This document shows positions 1 through 6,287 of a DNA stretch of 9,683 nt, in pieces. This DNA is from an uncultured Prevotella sp. Its GTDB lineage: Bacteria > Bacteroidota > Bacteroidia > Bacteroidales > Bacteroidaceae. Within the stretch, counting starts at the first letter, position 1, and every line of letters starts with the position of its first letter. The stretch is taken from contig CALFGU010000088.1 in NCBI GenBank assembly GCA_937877685.1, forward strand, positions 1 through 9,683, given 5' to 3'. A model generated the notes under the pieces. That model was not told the origin of the DNA. It saw nothing but the letters and a program-made list of their open reading frames with translations, and made no database searches. A program made the translations under genes and the position numbers.

Positions 1-353
1 GGGTGCGTATGCCCGGCAACGCAAAGATCGTCGAGGAGATAATCTACAATCTCACCGACAACGCGATAAAGTATAACAAACCCGGCGGAAGAGTGCATAT
101 CCGCACCTACACCGACGGTGCTGACGCAGTGCTGGTCGTGTCCGACAACGGTATCGGAATACCGAGGGACAAGCAGGACAGAGTTTTCGAGCGCTTCTTC
201 AGAGTTGACAAGAGCCATTCCAAGGACATTGGCGGAACGGGACTCGGACTTTCCATCGTTCGCAACGCCGTGCTGTTCCACCGTGGTAACATCTCGGTTG
301 ATAATCATCCCAATGCGGGACTGGAATTCCGCTTTACGTTGGCCAAGAGTTAG
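1..353 (+). CDS. Sensor histidine kinase, C-terminal ATP-binding part (5' truncated)
   Basis: This is the end of a two-component sensor kinase. The visible part is the HATPase_c domain, which binds ATP and phosphorylates the histidine of the dimerisation domain, encoded outside the window. Numbering from the GTG at position 3, the N box is at residues 11-25 (E12, N16, N20, then KYN), the G1 box DNGIGIP at 48-54, the F box FERFFRVDKS at 62-71 and the G2 box GGTGLGLS at 77-84. The protein ends with the usual short strand FRFTLAK. The frame is open to the left edge, so the GTG is probably an internal valine and the true start lies upstream. The arrangement resembles PhoR-type kinases of Bacteroidota, but the sensing domain and response regulator are not visible, so the signal is unknown. 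The gene converges with dnaA; the spacer at 354-443 is AT-rich and holds only an 11-base direct repeat, TTTAAAATAAG, at 360-370 and 423-433. Confidence 0.93.
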   Translation, partial: VRMPGNAKIVEEIIYNLTDNAIKYNKPGGRVHIRTYTDGADAVLVVSDNGIGIPRDKQDRVFERFFRVDKSHSKDIGGTGLGLSIVRNAVLFHRGNISVDNHPNAGLEFRFTLAKS

Positions 354-443
354 TGCGATTTTAAAATAAGGTACAAAGATTTAAAAATATGTCTTACTAA
401 ATTAAGACTAAGACTCATAAAATTTAAAATAAGTCCCATAAAA

Positions 444-492
444 AAACACTCAACTGAGACATGCGGTGCGCCTCGGTTGAGTGTTTCTTTTT
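444..492. terminator. Bidirectional intrinsic terminator between histidine kinase and dnaA
   Basis: The arms 444-458 and 472-486 pair over 15 positions with one G-U wobble (T455-G475), around a 13-base loop at 459-471. On the + strand the stem runs into a T-rich tail (484-492), serving the histidine kinase. On the - strand the A run at 440-446 becomes a T tract, and the hairpin begins 17 bases after the dnaA stop, serving dnaA. The loop contains CATGCGG (460-466), the same heptanucleotide that marks the core of the repeats in four other spacers of this window. Confidence 0.9.
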
Positions 493-502
493 GCTATCGG
501 TT

Positions 503-1855
503 TTATTTCTTCAACATATCCTCTAATTCCTCCACTTGATGACGATAATCAGCGTCGGAACTGATGCGGGTGGAAATCTGTGTGCAAGCGTGGATGACGG
601 TAGTGTGATCGCGTCCACCAAATCGGCGACCAATTTCGGCGTATGCCATATTGGTGTACTTGTGCGTCAGATACATGGCCAGTTGTCTGCTCTTCACGAG
701 ACTCTGCTTCCTGCTCTTTGAGAAGAGTTCCTTTTGCGTAGTGCCAAGTTGCTCCGTGATGGTTTGGATAACGTTATCCATCGTAATCTCACGCTTCTCG
801 AGGTTCACCATTCTCGCTACGATACGCTTCACCAAGTCAAGGTCGATTTCATGACTGTCAACAATCGAATAAGCCATGATTGCGTTAATCACACCTTCGA
901 TTTCGCGCACACTGCTAACGACATGTTCCGAAATGTAAGAGATAACCTCCTGCGAGAATCCCGTGCGGATGCCATTACGCTTAAGTTTGGCCTTCACAAT
1001 ATCGCGACGGAGCGTAGCATCTGGCATTTCCATTTCCGCAACCATACCCCATTTGAAACGGGTAAGCATACGGTCTTCCATCCCTTCGAGTTTGACGGGC
1101 GGGCGGTCGCAAGTCATGATGATTTGTCTGCCACTCTGTTGGAGATGATTGAAAATGTGGAAAAAGGCTTGCTGAGTCTTGGCGGTAGAAACCTCTTGCA
1201 CGTCGTCAATAATGAGCAGATCGATGGACTGATAGAAGTTGATGAAGTTGTTAAAGTTATTCTTCACCACCGATTCGGTATATTGTGTCTTAAAAACGTG
1301 TGCCGACACAAAAAGTACGCGCATTTCGGGATTGCGTTCGAGTACGCTTACGCCGATAGCGTTAGCCAAGTGGGTTTTCCCTACTCCCGAAGGACCGTAA
1401 ATAAAGAACGGGTTGAACGTATTGCCATGCGGTTTGTCGGCAATGGAGCGCGCCACGGAGAGAGCCAATTTGTTGCTTGCGCCACTCACAAAGTTTTCAA
1501 ACGTATAGTGACGGTTGAGTTGCGGATCAAGAGGGGGAAGTTTGCGTTGCTGAATGGTGTTGAGTTGGGCGGCTTCTGCGGGAGGAATTGTCTGTTGTGG
1601 GCGCGGTTGCACCAAAGTATATGTAATGCGTACCCCACTCCCGAAGCATTCAGCCAGTACTGCCCCAATCGTTTTGGCATGCTGACTCTGGTCTATCGCC
1701 TGTGCCACCTCACGAGAAGGCACACCAATGCGCAACTTACCTTCTGCGAAACCAACAAAAGTAAGTTGCCCAATAGTCTTATCAAAATCAGCGGCGGGAA
1801 TCACCTGTTTGAGGTGCTCCACACATTTATTCCATAAAGATTGAGGGGTGTGCAT
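503..1855 (-). CDS. dnaA: Chromosomal replication initiator protein DnaA
   Basis: DnaA binds DnaA boxes at oriC, oligomerises when bound to ATP and opens the duplex for helicase loading. It also acts as a transcription factor. The 450 residues match the usual length. Domain I is at about 1-75, followed by a short Q/P-rich linker (about 82-112). The AAA+ domain III has Walker A GPSGVGKT at 154-161, Walker B LLIIDDVQ at 213-220, a sensor 1 region around 245-253, a box VII arginine finger R266 in LTRF, and sensor 2 arginine R317. Domain IV (about 351-450) ends in the DNA-binding signature, with GGRDHTTVIHA at 413-423 intact. The ATG at 1855 puts domain I at full length; no Shine-Dalgarno sequence precedes it. 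No TAnnTTTG promoter is visible in the 174-base gap to the MCE gene upstream, which is filled by a repeat element, so read-through from the amidase promoter is plausible. The terminator at 444-492 closes the run. Confidence 0.99.
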   Translation of the reverse strand: MHTPQSLWNKCVEHLKQVIPAADFDKTIGQLTFVGFAEGKLRIGVPSREVAQAIDQSQHAKTIGAVLAECFGSGVRITYTLVQPRPQQTIPPAEAAQLNTIQQRKLPPLDPQLNRHYTFENFVSGASNKLALSVARSIADKPHGNTFNPFFIYGPSGVGKTHLANAIGVSVLERNPEMRVLFVSAHVFKTQYTESVVKNNFNNFINFYQSIDLLIIDDVQEVSTAKTQQAFFHIFNHLQQSGRQIIMTCDRPPVKLEGMEDRMLTRFKWGMVAEMEMPDATLRRDIVKAKLKRNGIRTGFSQEVISYISEHVVSSVREIEGVINAIMAYSIVDSHEIDLDLVKRIVARMVNLEKREITMDNVIQTITEQLGTTQKELFSKSRKQSLVKSRQLAMYLTHKYTNMAYAEIGRRFGGRDHTTVIHACTQISTRISSDADYRHQVEELEDMLKK

Positions 1856-1881
1856 GCTTTGAAAATAGAGAGAGAGGGACT

Positions 1882-2034
1882 GGGAACGGGGAAAGGGGAA
1901 CGATGAAAGTTTAACGTTTAACGTTTAAAGACCATGCGGAGTGATAATACCGCGCCAGCCTCTTCGTTCCTCGTTCCCCGTTCACCGTTAACCGTTAATC
2001 GTTCACCATTAACCGTTAACCATTCACCGTTAAT
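1882..2034. repeat. Intergenic inverted heptamer-array element A (dnaA / MCE gene gap)
   Basis: The element fills most of the gap. Its left arm, 1883-1931, is seven consecutive 7-base units (GGAACGG, GGAAAGG, GGAACGA, TGAAAGT, TTAACGT twice, TTAAAGA). The core starts CCATGCGG at 1932-1939 and contains a small stem, GCGG 1936-1939 with CCGC 1950-1953. The right arm, 1965-2034, is ten units of the form CGTTAAC, CGTTCAC or CATTAAC in exact 7-base register. The arms are complementary: 1882-1893 pairs with 1967-1978 over 12 positions with one G-T. The last unit contains the stop codon of the MCE gene (2030-2032). Bases 1930-1970 are identical to 6324-6364 of element B. I do not recognise this as a named repeat family. 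Confidence 0.9.
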
Positions 2035-2944
2035 TCTTCTTTCCGAAAACGGAGAAATGGATGTAACGTTTGGGATTTGCTTTTATGTCGATAAGAAGTG
2101 AGTCAGCGCTATGAATCGTGTGGTTTAAGCCGTCGTAGATACTGCGATCGTTGAGGAGCAGTCCGAGACTGTTGTCCGTAGAAGTCACACTGGAGTTCAA
2201 CGTAGAGGTTAGCGCATTCAGGCGACTGGTAAGCGTTTCAGCATTCTGCATTGTGGCATGAAGCACAGTCATTGTGGAATCCAAATTTCCCTTAGCAATG
2301 TCACCCGCCACCTTATTGAGATTTCCCGTAAGCGCATTCATATTGCTGAGAAGCACAGGGATTTCCTTGCCCATAAGATGGTCAACACGCGATGTGGTCT
2401 GCGCCAAATTTTCTGAGATAATCGCCAAGTTTTTCACTAATGCCAGCATCGCAGAGTCACCAGTGAGGCGATTCAGATTGCCCATAATGGAATCCACCTT
2501 GGGCAACATCTGCTCCACTTGAGGCAACATTTCCGCCGCACGTTCCATAGCGCCGAAATGCTGACGCCCAGAAATGGTGTCACCACGCTCAAGATATTTC
2601 ACAGGATTCTTACCGGGCAACAAATGAAGCGTCACGCTTCCCATGAGTGACGTTTCGAGTTCGGCGGTAGTACCTTCAGGTACGTGCATTGCCTTATCCA
2701 ATTCAATGGATACGACTACGGATTGGTTGTCGGAGTAATTGTAGTTAATTTCTCTCACAATACCCACGGCATAACCATTTGCCAACACAGAGGCTGAGGG
2801 AGTCAACCCGCCAGCATTCTCAAACTTCACGTAGTAAGTATTCGTGGTTGTAAACACATTTACTCCCTTTAGGAAATTAATTCCTATGTAAAAAAGGATT
2901 ATCGCTACAACGGCGGTAATACCAATCTTGACTTCTTTTTTCAT
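2030..2944 (-). CDS. MCE/MlaD-family lipid-transport substrate-binding protein
   Basis: MCE-domain proteins are the periplasmic, membrane-anchored part of ABC-type lipid transporters; MlaD of the Mla pathway moves phospholipids between the inner and outer membranes. The 304 residues show a short basic N-terminus, one membrane helix at about 7-25 and an MCE domain at about 36-112, including FENAGGLTPSASV and the turn GTTAELETSLMG. A long, mostly helical region of about 128-290 follows, with regularly spaced leucines and Asn/Thr-rich heptads; in this family such regions assemble into a tube or coil. The C-terminus NPKRYIHFSVFGKK is a pattern I associate with Bacteroidota members. No MlaE permease, MlaF ATPase or outer-membrane lipoprotein gene is in the window, so the cognate ATPase must be elsewhere. 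It lies 209 bases downstream of the amidase with repeat element D between. Its stop codon lies inside element A. The exact lipid substrate cannot be told. Confidence 0.93.
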   Translation of the reverse strand: MKKEVKIGITAVVAIILFYIGINFLKGVNVFTTTNTYYVKFENAGGLTPSASVLANGYAVGIVREINYNYSDNQSVVVSIELDKAMHVPEGTTAELETSLMGSVTLHLLPGKNPVKYLERGDTISGRQHFGAMERAAEMLPQVEQMLPKVDSIMGNLNRLTGDSAMLALVKNLAIISENLAQTTSRVDHLMGKEIPVLLSNMNALTGNLNKVAGDIAKGNLDSTMTVLHATMQNAETLTSRLNALTSTLNSSVTSTDNSLGLLLNDRSIYDGLNHTIHSADSLLIDIKANPKRYIHFSVFGKKN

Positions 2945-2956
2945 AAAATTTTTATT

Positions 2957-3150
2957 GAAGGTTATGAGGTTTTAAGGTTGTAGGTTTTGAGTTGCCATGC
3001 GGACACAAATTCTAAAACGCTTATAGCGAAGAGTCCTTAGACCTTAAAACCTTAAAGCGAAGAGACCTTTGAACCTTATAACCTTAAAGCGAAGAGACCT
3101 TAAACCTTAAAACCTTAAAGCGAAGCGACCTCTGAACCTTATAACCTAAC
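2957..3150. repeat. Intergenic inverted repeat element D (MCE gene / amidase gap)
   Basis: It has the same plan as elements A-C but different arm sequence. The left arm at 2957-2993 carries AGGTT or GAGTT every 7-8 bases (starts at 2959, 2967, 2975, 2982, 2989). The core is GCCATGCGGACAC at 2994-3006, sharing CCATGCGGA with element A. The right arm at 3025-3150 is built of ACCTTAA-type units. The arms are complementary: AGGTTTTAAGGTT at 2967-2979 pairs perfectly with 3103-3115. The element ends 3 bases before the amidase stop codon and begins 12 bases upstream of the MCE start codon. Confidence 0.88.
3025..3150. repeat. Four-copy 31/32-base tandem repeat inside element D
   Basis: Four units start with AGCGAAGAG (AGCGAAGCG in the last): 3025-3055 (31 bases), 3056-3087 (32), 3088-3118 (31) and 3119-3150 (32). 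Units 1 and 3 resemble each other, and units 2 and 4 share TGAACCTTATAACC, so the array looks like a duplicated dimer of about 63 bases. Within each unit, ACCTT recurs every 7-8 bases. Slipped-strand or unequal-crossover growth would explain this layout. Confidence 0.9.
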
Positions 3151-3153
3151 CCT

Positions 3154-4320
3154 TTACTTTGCTAACCTGCGTGCCTCGTCTAAATCAATGCGTTCGCCAT
3201 TTAGGAAGGCTACTACGAAGCAACCTTTAAAGCGCTTGGAGAGTTGGCGACGGAGGTTATTAATTGTTGCATAATTCGTAGAACTGCCACTGGTGTATTT
3301 ATACGTTTTTCCGTCCTTATAGTAGTCAGGTTTTTGCACATTCTTCAGGCGCTTGTCGGTGGACTTCACCTTCGTAGGACTGGTAAAAATCTGCACCTTG
3401 AAAACGGGCTTTGCGTTGGTGGCAGTTGCCTTTTGGGGCGTAGTGGAAGGCGCAGTCGTTGGCGTTTGTGGCGTTGGGGGAGCAGGAGTTTCCTCCGAGG
3501 GCGTTTCAACCGCCTCATTCACCGCCACCAAGGGCGCACTGGCATGCTTCGTCACCTTTTTATAATAAGTCGCAAAACCATTATACAGACTCTGCGCCAA
3601 CTGTTGCTGACCACGCGAGGAGTTCAGATAATCCTCTTCCGCGGGGGTTGAAATGAATCCCAATTCCGTGAGCACGGAGGGCATTGACGTTTCACGAAGC
3701 ACCAAGAAACCCGCCTGCTTCACGCCTTTGTTCTGACGCTTTGCGTGAGATGTGTACTGATTTTGGATACAGCGCGCCAACTCTACGCTTTGCTCCATAT
3801 AACGGTCCTGCATGAATTCAAAGATAATGTAACTCTCAGGACTGCTGGGGTCAAAACCGGCATACGTCTGCTTATAATTATCTTCGTAAGTGATTACGGA
3901 GTTTTCGCGCTTTGCCACCTCAAGGTTTTCATCCGCACGCGCCATACCGAGTGTGAACGTCTCCGTGCCATACACCTTTCGCCCGCGCGCCACAGCATTT
4001 GTGTGAATCGAAATAAAGAGGTCGGCATGATTGCGATTGGCAATGGCGGCACGCTCCGAAAGGGTCACAAACTTATCCGTCTTGCGCGTGTAAATCACCT
4101 TCACCTCGGGACATTTCGTTTCCACCAACTTGCCAAAGGCCAACGCTACGTTCAGATTAATCGTCTTTTCCTTCGCCTTGCGCCCCACAGCGCCCGCGTC
4201 GCGTCCGCCATGGCCAGCATCGATTACCAACGTGAATTTCTTCTCTGCAAAAGCGGAGAAGGGCACAGCCACAATGAGGGCAAAACAAATCGTAAGGAAA
4301 GTGAAAAATTTCTGGCGCAT
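3154..4320 (-). CDS. N-acetylmuramoyl-L-alanine amidase (Amidase_3) with C-terminal SPOR-like domain
   Basis: This zinc enzyme cuts the bond between N-acetylmuramic acid and L-alanine in peptidoglycan, usually to split the septum. I chose the ATG at 4320 (388 residues) over an in-frame ATG at 4371 because residues 1-25 then form a good signal peptide (MRQKFF, hydrophobic core, cleavage after AFA) and because a promoter box lies just upstream. The catalytic domain covers about 28-254, with zinc ligands H37 (in DAGHGG), E51 (in KEKT) and H106 (in FISIHTNA) and catalytic E219 (in LTELGFIS), all present. A Pro/Thr-rich linker at about 261-303 leads to a C-terminal region, 304-388, beginning FKVQIFTS, which looks like a SPOR domain; those bind denuded septal glycan. 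A periplasmic or outer-membrane division role is therefore likely. No activator gene (EnvC/NlpD type) is in the window. It is the first gene of the amidase-MCE-dnaA run. Confidence 0.95.
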   Translation of the reverse strand: MRQKFFTFLTICFALIVAVPFSAFAEKKFTLVIDAGHGGRDAGAVGRKAKEKTINLNVALAFGKLVETKCPEVKVIYTRKTDKFVTLSERAAIANRNHADLFISIHTNAVARGRKVYGTETFTLGMARADENLEVAKRENSVITYEDNYKQTYAGFDPSSPESYIIFEFMQDRYMEQSVELARCIQNQYTSHAKRQNKGVKQAGFLVLRETSMPSVLTELGFISTPAEEDYLNSSRGQQQLAQSLYNGFATYYKKVTKHASAPLVAVNEAVETPSEETPAPPTPQTPTTAPSTTPQKATATNAKPVFKVQIFTSPTKVKSTDKRLKNVQKPDYYKDGKTYKYTSGSSTNYATINNLRRQLSKRFKGCFVVAFLNGERIDLDEARRLAK

Positions 4321-4328
4321 AAGTTCTG

Positions 4329-4336
4329 CAAAGTTA
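4329..4336 (-). promoter_or_regulatory. Bacteroidota-type -7 promoter box for the amidase gene
   Basis: On the - strand the sequence reads TAACTTTG, a full match to the Bacteroidota consensus TAnnTTTG. Only 8 bases separate it from the ATG at 4320, so the transcript would have a leader of only a few bases or none. I see no good TTTG -33 element at the right distance; that position is occupied by the DnaA box at 4353-4361. It would probably also serve the MCE gene and dnaA, because no comparable box is seen in their spacers. Confidence 0.6.
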
Positions 4337-4352
4337 CACCAATTTTCTGAAG

Positions 4353-4361
4353 TTATCCACA
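4353..4361 (+). promoter_or_regulatory. Perfect DnaA box (TTATCCACA)
   Basis: The nine bases match the classical DnaA box exactly. It is the only perfect copy I found; about 0.07 would be expected by chance in a window this size. It sits 33-41 bases upstream of the amidase ATG, and 17-25 bases upstream of the -7 box, about where a -33 element would be. DnaA bound here could affect transcription of the amidase-MCE-dnaA run. It could also be chance. Confidence 0.55.
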
Positions 4362-4523
4362 GGCGGAGCAAAAAGTTTTAAGGTCGAACCTGCGAAAATT
4401 AGCGCTTAATCTGCGGAAGTCCTTATGCCCATTGTGAGAACCTGCACGATGAATATGCCCCACACGTCCGACTTTTCCTCCAAAAACCAGAACTGTATAA
4501 GTACCTATTTTTCAGCAACTAAA

Positions 4524-4586
4524 AACGAGCGCCACAAAGTCACTAATTCGGCGCACAATATTACTTATTCGGCGCACAAAGTAAGG
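4524..4586. repeat. Three-copy tandem repeat with exact 21-base period
   Basis: The units are 4524-4544, 4545-4565 and 4566-4586. Each has CACAA at the same place (4533, 4554 and 4575, exactly 21 apart). Units 2 and 3 share ATTCGGCGCACAA without mismatch; units 1 and 3 share CACAAAGT. A decayed GCGCGAA follows at 4594-4600. Twenty-one bases is two helical turns, so a bound protein would see the copies on one face. On the - strand the repeat encodes a heptapeptide period (VRRISNI, VRRISDF) in one open frame, but no gene is supported there. Confidence 0.85.
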
Positions 4587-4741
4587 AATAAGAGCGCGAA
4601 TTATTATTTCTGTTTTGGAGATGTAAGGAAGGGTTGTAAAAACACCGCTATGAAAGTAGGAAATGACTTTAACAAAACTGGAGTTTAGAGTTTGTTCACC
4701 CATAGACACTCTCCAAGTTGGTTTTACAAAAAACGAACAAT

Positions 4742-4793
4742 AAAAAAACTCGCTTTGAAGCACGATTGCGATGCTTCAAAGCGAGTCTTTTAG
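4742..4793 (-). terminator. Strong intrinsic terminator after sufB
   Basis: The arms 4748-4762 and 4772-4786 are perfectly complementary over 15 bases with a 9-base loop. On the - strand the stem runs straight into seven T residues (complement of 4742-4748), and the hairpin begins 36 bases after the sufB stop. The + strand side also has a TTTT run at 4788-4791, so it may work in both directions, though no + strand gene needs it. It ends the infB-cvpA-sufB run. Confidence 0.93.
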
Positions 4794-4822
4794 TAGTTGT
4801 CACGTCACCCCAAAGGGGATGT

Positions 4823-6277
4823 TTACCCCACACTGCCCTCCAAAGATACGGAAAGCAACTTTTGCGCCTCAACGGCAAACTCCATGGGGAGCTTGTTAAT
4901 CACTTCCTTGGCATAACCATTCACGATGAGGTCAACGGCTCCCTCAATGGGGATGCCACGTTGCTGGCAGTAGAAAAGTTGATCCTCAGAGATTTTTGAG
5001 GTCGTTGCTTCGTGTTCAACGGTGGCGTTATTGTTGTGCACATCTATATAAGGGAAGGTGTGCGCACCGCTGGTGCTACTCAGCAAAAGGGAGTCGCACG
5101 AAGAATAGTTACGTGCGCCTTCGGCTTTGCTACCCACCTTGACAAGTCCGCGGTAAGAATTTTGACTCTTTCCGGCAGAGATTCCCTTGGAGATGATACG
5201 TGAGCGCGTGTTCTTGCCGATGTGAATCATCTTTGTGCCCGTGTCGGCCTCCTGATAGTTGTTCGTGACCGCCACACTGTAGAATTCCGCCTGCGAATTG
5301 TCGCCCGAGAGCACGCATGAGGGATATTTCCACGTGACGGCGGAACCCGTTTCTACCTGCGTCCAAGAAAGTTTGGCATTCGCCCCACGCAAGTGTCCGC
5401 GCTTCGTTACGAGGTTATAGACTCCGCCTCGGCCTTCGGCATCTCCGGGATACCAGTTTTGCACGGTGGAATACTTTACCTCGGCATCCTGCTCTACAAC
5501 GATTTCTACGATAGCGGCGTGCAACTGATTCTCATCGCGCTGGGGCGCTGTGCAACCTTCGAGGTAAGATACGTAAGCGCCTTCGTCGCACACGATAAGC
5601 GTGCGTTCAAACTGCCCAGTGCCTTGCGCATTGATGCGGAAGTAGGTGGAGAGTTCCATAGGGCAACGCACGCCCTTGGGAATATAAACGAACGAACCGT
5701 CGGAGAAGACGGCGCTGTTGAGCGCGGCGAAGAAGTTGTCGCGATAAGGCACCACCGTGCCGAGATACTTGCGCACGAGGCCGGGATTCTCCCTTACGGC
5801 TTCGCTGATGGAGCAGAAGATAATGCCTTTTTCTTGGAGTTTTTCCTTAAAGGTGGTCTTCACGGAAACGGAGTCCATCACGGCATCTACTGCCACACCC
5901 GCGAGCATCATACGTTCTTCCAAGGGAATGCCCAACTTGTCAAACGTCTTCATGAGTTCGGGGTCAATCTCCTTCTTGCCCTCGCCCTTCTGCTTCTTTG
6001 TGGGGTCAGCATAATAGGAAAGGTCTTGATAATCAATCTGCGGGAGATTGACGTGAGCCCAATCGGGTTGCTCCAAAGTGAGCCAGTAACGGTACGCCTT
6101 GAGGCGGTATTCAAGGAGCCACTCGGGTTCTTCCTTCTTCGCCGATATGAGGCGAATAACCTCCTCATTGAGTCCCTTGTCAATGATTTCCGTTTCGATG
6201 TCAGTGGTGAAGCCGTATTCGTATTTCTTATCCGCCACATCACTGACGAATTGATTTTGTTTACGTTTGTCACTCAT
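4823..6277 (-). CDS. sufB: Fe-S cluster assembly scaffold protein SufB
   Basis: SufB is the scaffold on which the SufBC2D complex builds Fe-S clusters in the cytoplasm, using sulfur from SufS and energy from the SufC ATPase. The 484 residues are full length for SufB. The N-terminal helical part covers about 1-150, the middle carries family stretches such as PKGVRCPMELSTYFRIN (200-216), and the beta-helix core holds VEHEATTSKI (420-429). C394 in YSSCDSLLLS corresponds to E. coli SufB C405, and E423 to E434; the 29-residue spacing is kept, with H422 beside it. The ATG at 6277 has no Shine-Dalgarno sequence; its leader is the pyrimidine arm of repeat element B. It follows cvpA by 126 bases. Oddly, no sufC, sufD or sufS follows; a strong terminator comes 30 bases after the stop codon, so its partners must be encoded elsewhere. 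Confidence 0.98.
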   Translation of the reverse strand: MSDKRKQNQFVSDVADKKYEYGFTTDIETEIIDKGLNEEVIRLISAKKEEPEWLLEYRLKAYRYWLTLEQPDWAHVNLPQIDYQDLSYYADPTKKQKGEGKKEIDPELMKTFDKLGIPLEERMMLAGVAVDAVMDSVSVKTTFKEKLQEKGIIFCSISEAVRENPGLVRKYLGTVVPYRDNFFAALNSAVFSDGSFVYIPKGVRCPMELSTYFRINAQGTGQFERTLIVCDEGAYVSYLEGCTAPQRDENQLHAAIVEIVVEQDAEVKYSTVQNWYPGDAEGRGGVYNLVTKRGHLRGANAKLSWTQVETGSAVTWKYPSCVLSGDNSQAEFYSVAVTNNYQEADTGTKMIHIGKNTRSRIISKGISAGKSQNSYRGLVKVGSKAEGARNYSSCDSLLLSSTSGAHTFPYIDVHNNNATVEHEATTSKISEDQLFYCQQRGIPIEGAVDLIVNGYAKEVINKLPMEFAVEAQKLLSVSLEGSVG

Positions 6278-6287
6278 ATTTTTTAAA

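Larger units (their letters stand above)
4321..4741. other. 421-base gene-free leader region upstream of the amidase
   Basis: Both flanking genes are on the - strand, so this is the amidase promoter region together with whatever follows the sufB terminator. It contains the -7 box (4329-4336), a perfect DnaA box (4353-4361) and a 21-base-period repeat (4524-4586). The rest, about 4381-4520 and 4590-4741, shows no convincing gene. Two short open frames (4425-4688 on +, 4512-4763 on -) have no recognisable domain, signal or start context. It is the only gap with neither a CATGCGG core nor a heptamer array. Confidence 0.7.

Noticed and set aside
391..408. A small inverted repeat (GTCTTA with TAAGAC) after the histidine kinase gene.
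   Set aside because: Six A/T-rich pairs without a T tract are too weak for a terminator; the strong hairpin at 444-492 explains termination.
1425..1432. A CCATGCGG inside dnaA.
   Set aside because: It encodes part of the conserved stretch before Walker A and has no complementary arms; one chance copy in coding sequence is expected.
734..1837. A 367-codon open frame on the + strand opposite dnaA.
   Set aside because: It mirrors dnaA, whose domains are all intact, and encodes nothing recognisable. The codon usage of the real gene leaves the opposite strand open.
3006..3014. A - strand TAGAATTTG in element D as a promoter for the MCE gene.
   Set aside because: The spacing between TA and TTTG is one base too long for TAnnTTTG, and it lies within the repeat core region.
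3025..3150. The regularly spaced repeats looked briefly like a short CRISPR array.
   Set aside because: The units are contiguous, without unique spacers, and no cas genes are present; they are tandem repeats.
4321..4371. A longer amidase start (ATG at 4371) adding 17 residues.
   Set aside because: The extra residues would bury the signal peptide, and the -7 promoter box lies inside this stretch, so 4320 is preferred.
4425..4688. A small + strand open frame of 87 codons in the amidase leader region.
   Set aside because: It has no recognisable domain, signal peptide or promoter and runs through the tandem repeat.
4321..4741. A possible replication origin, since there is a DnaA box, a tandem repeat and a dnaA gene nearby.
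   Set aside because: Only one good DnaA box is present, there is no cluster and no clear AT-rich unwinding element beside it. A GC-skew plot of the whole chromosome would decide.
4512..4763. A small - strand open frame of 83 codons containing VRRIS repeats.
   Set aside because: The repeats come from the 21-base DNA repeat, the frame starts inside the sufB terminator, and there is no start context or domain. A repeat-derived peptide cannot be excluded but is not supported.
5393..6286. A 297-codon open frame on the + strand opposite sufB.
   Set aside because: SufB is complete on the other strand; this frame has no domain and is a shadow of its codon usage.
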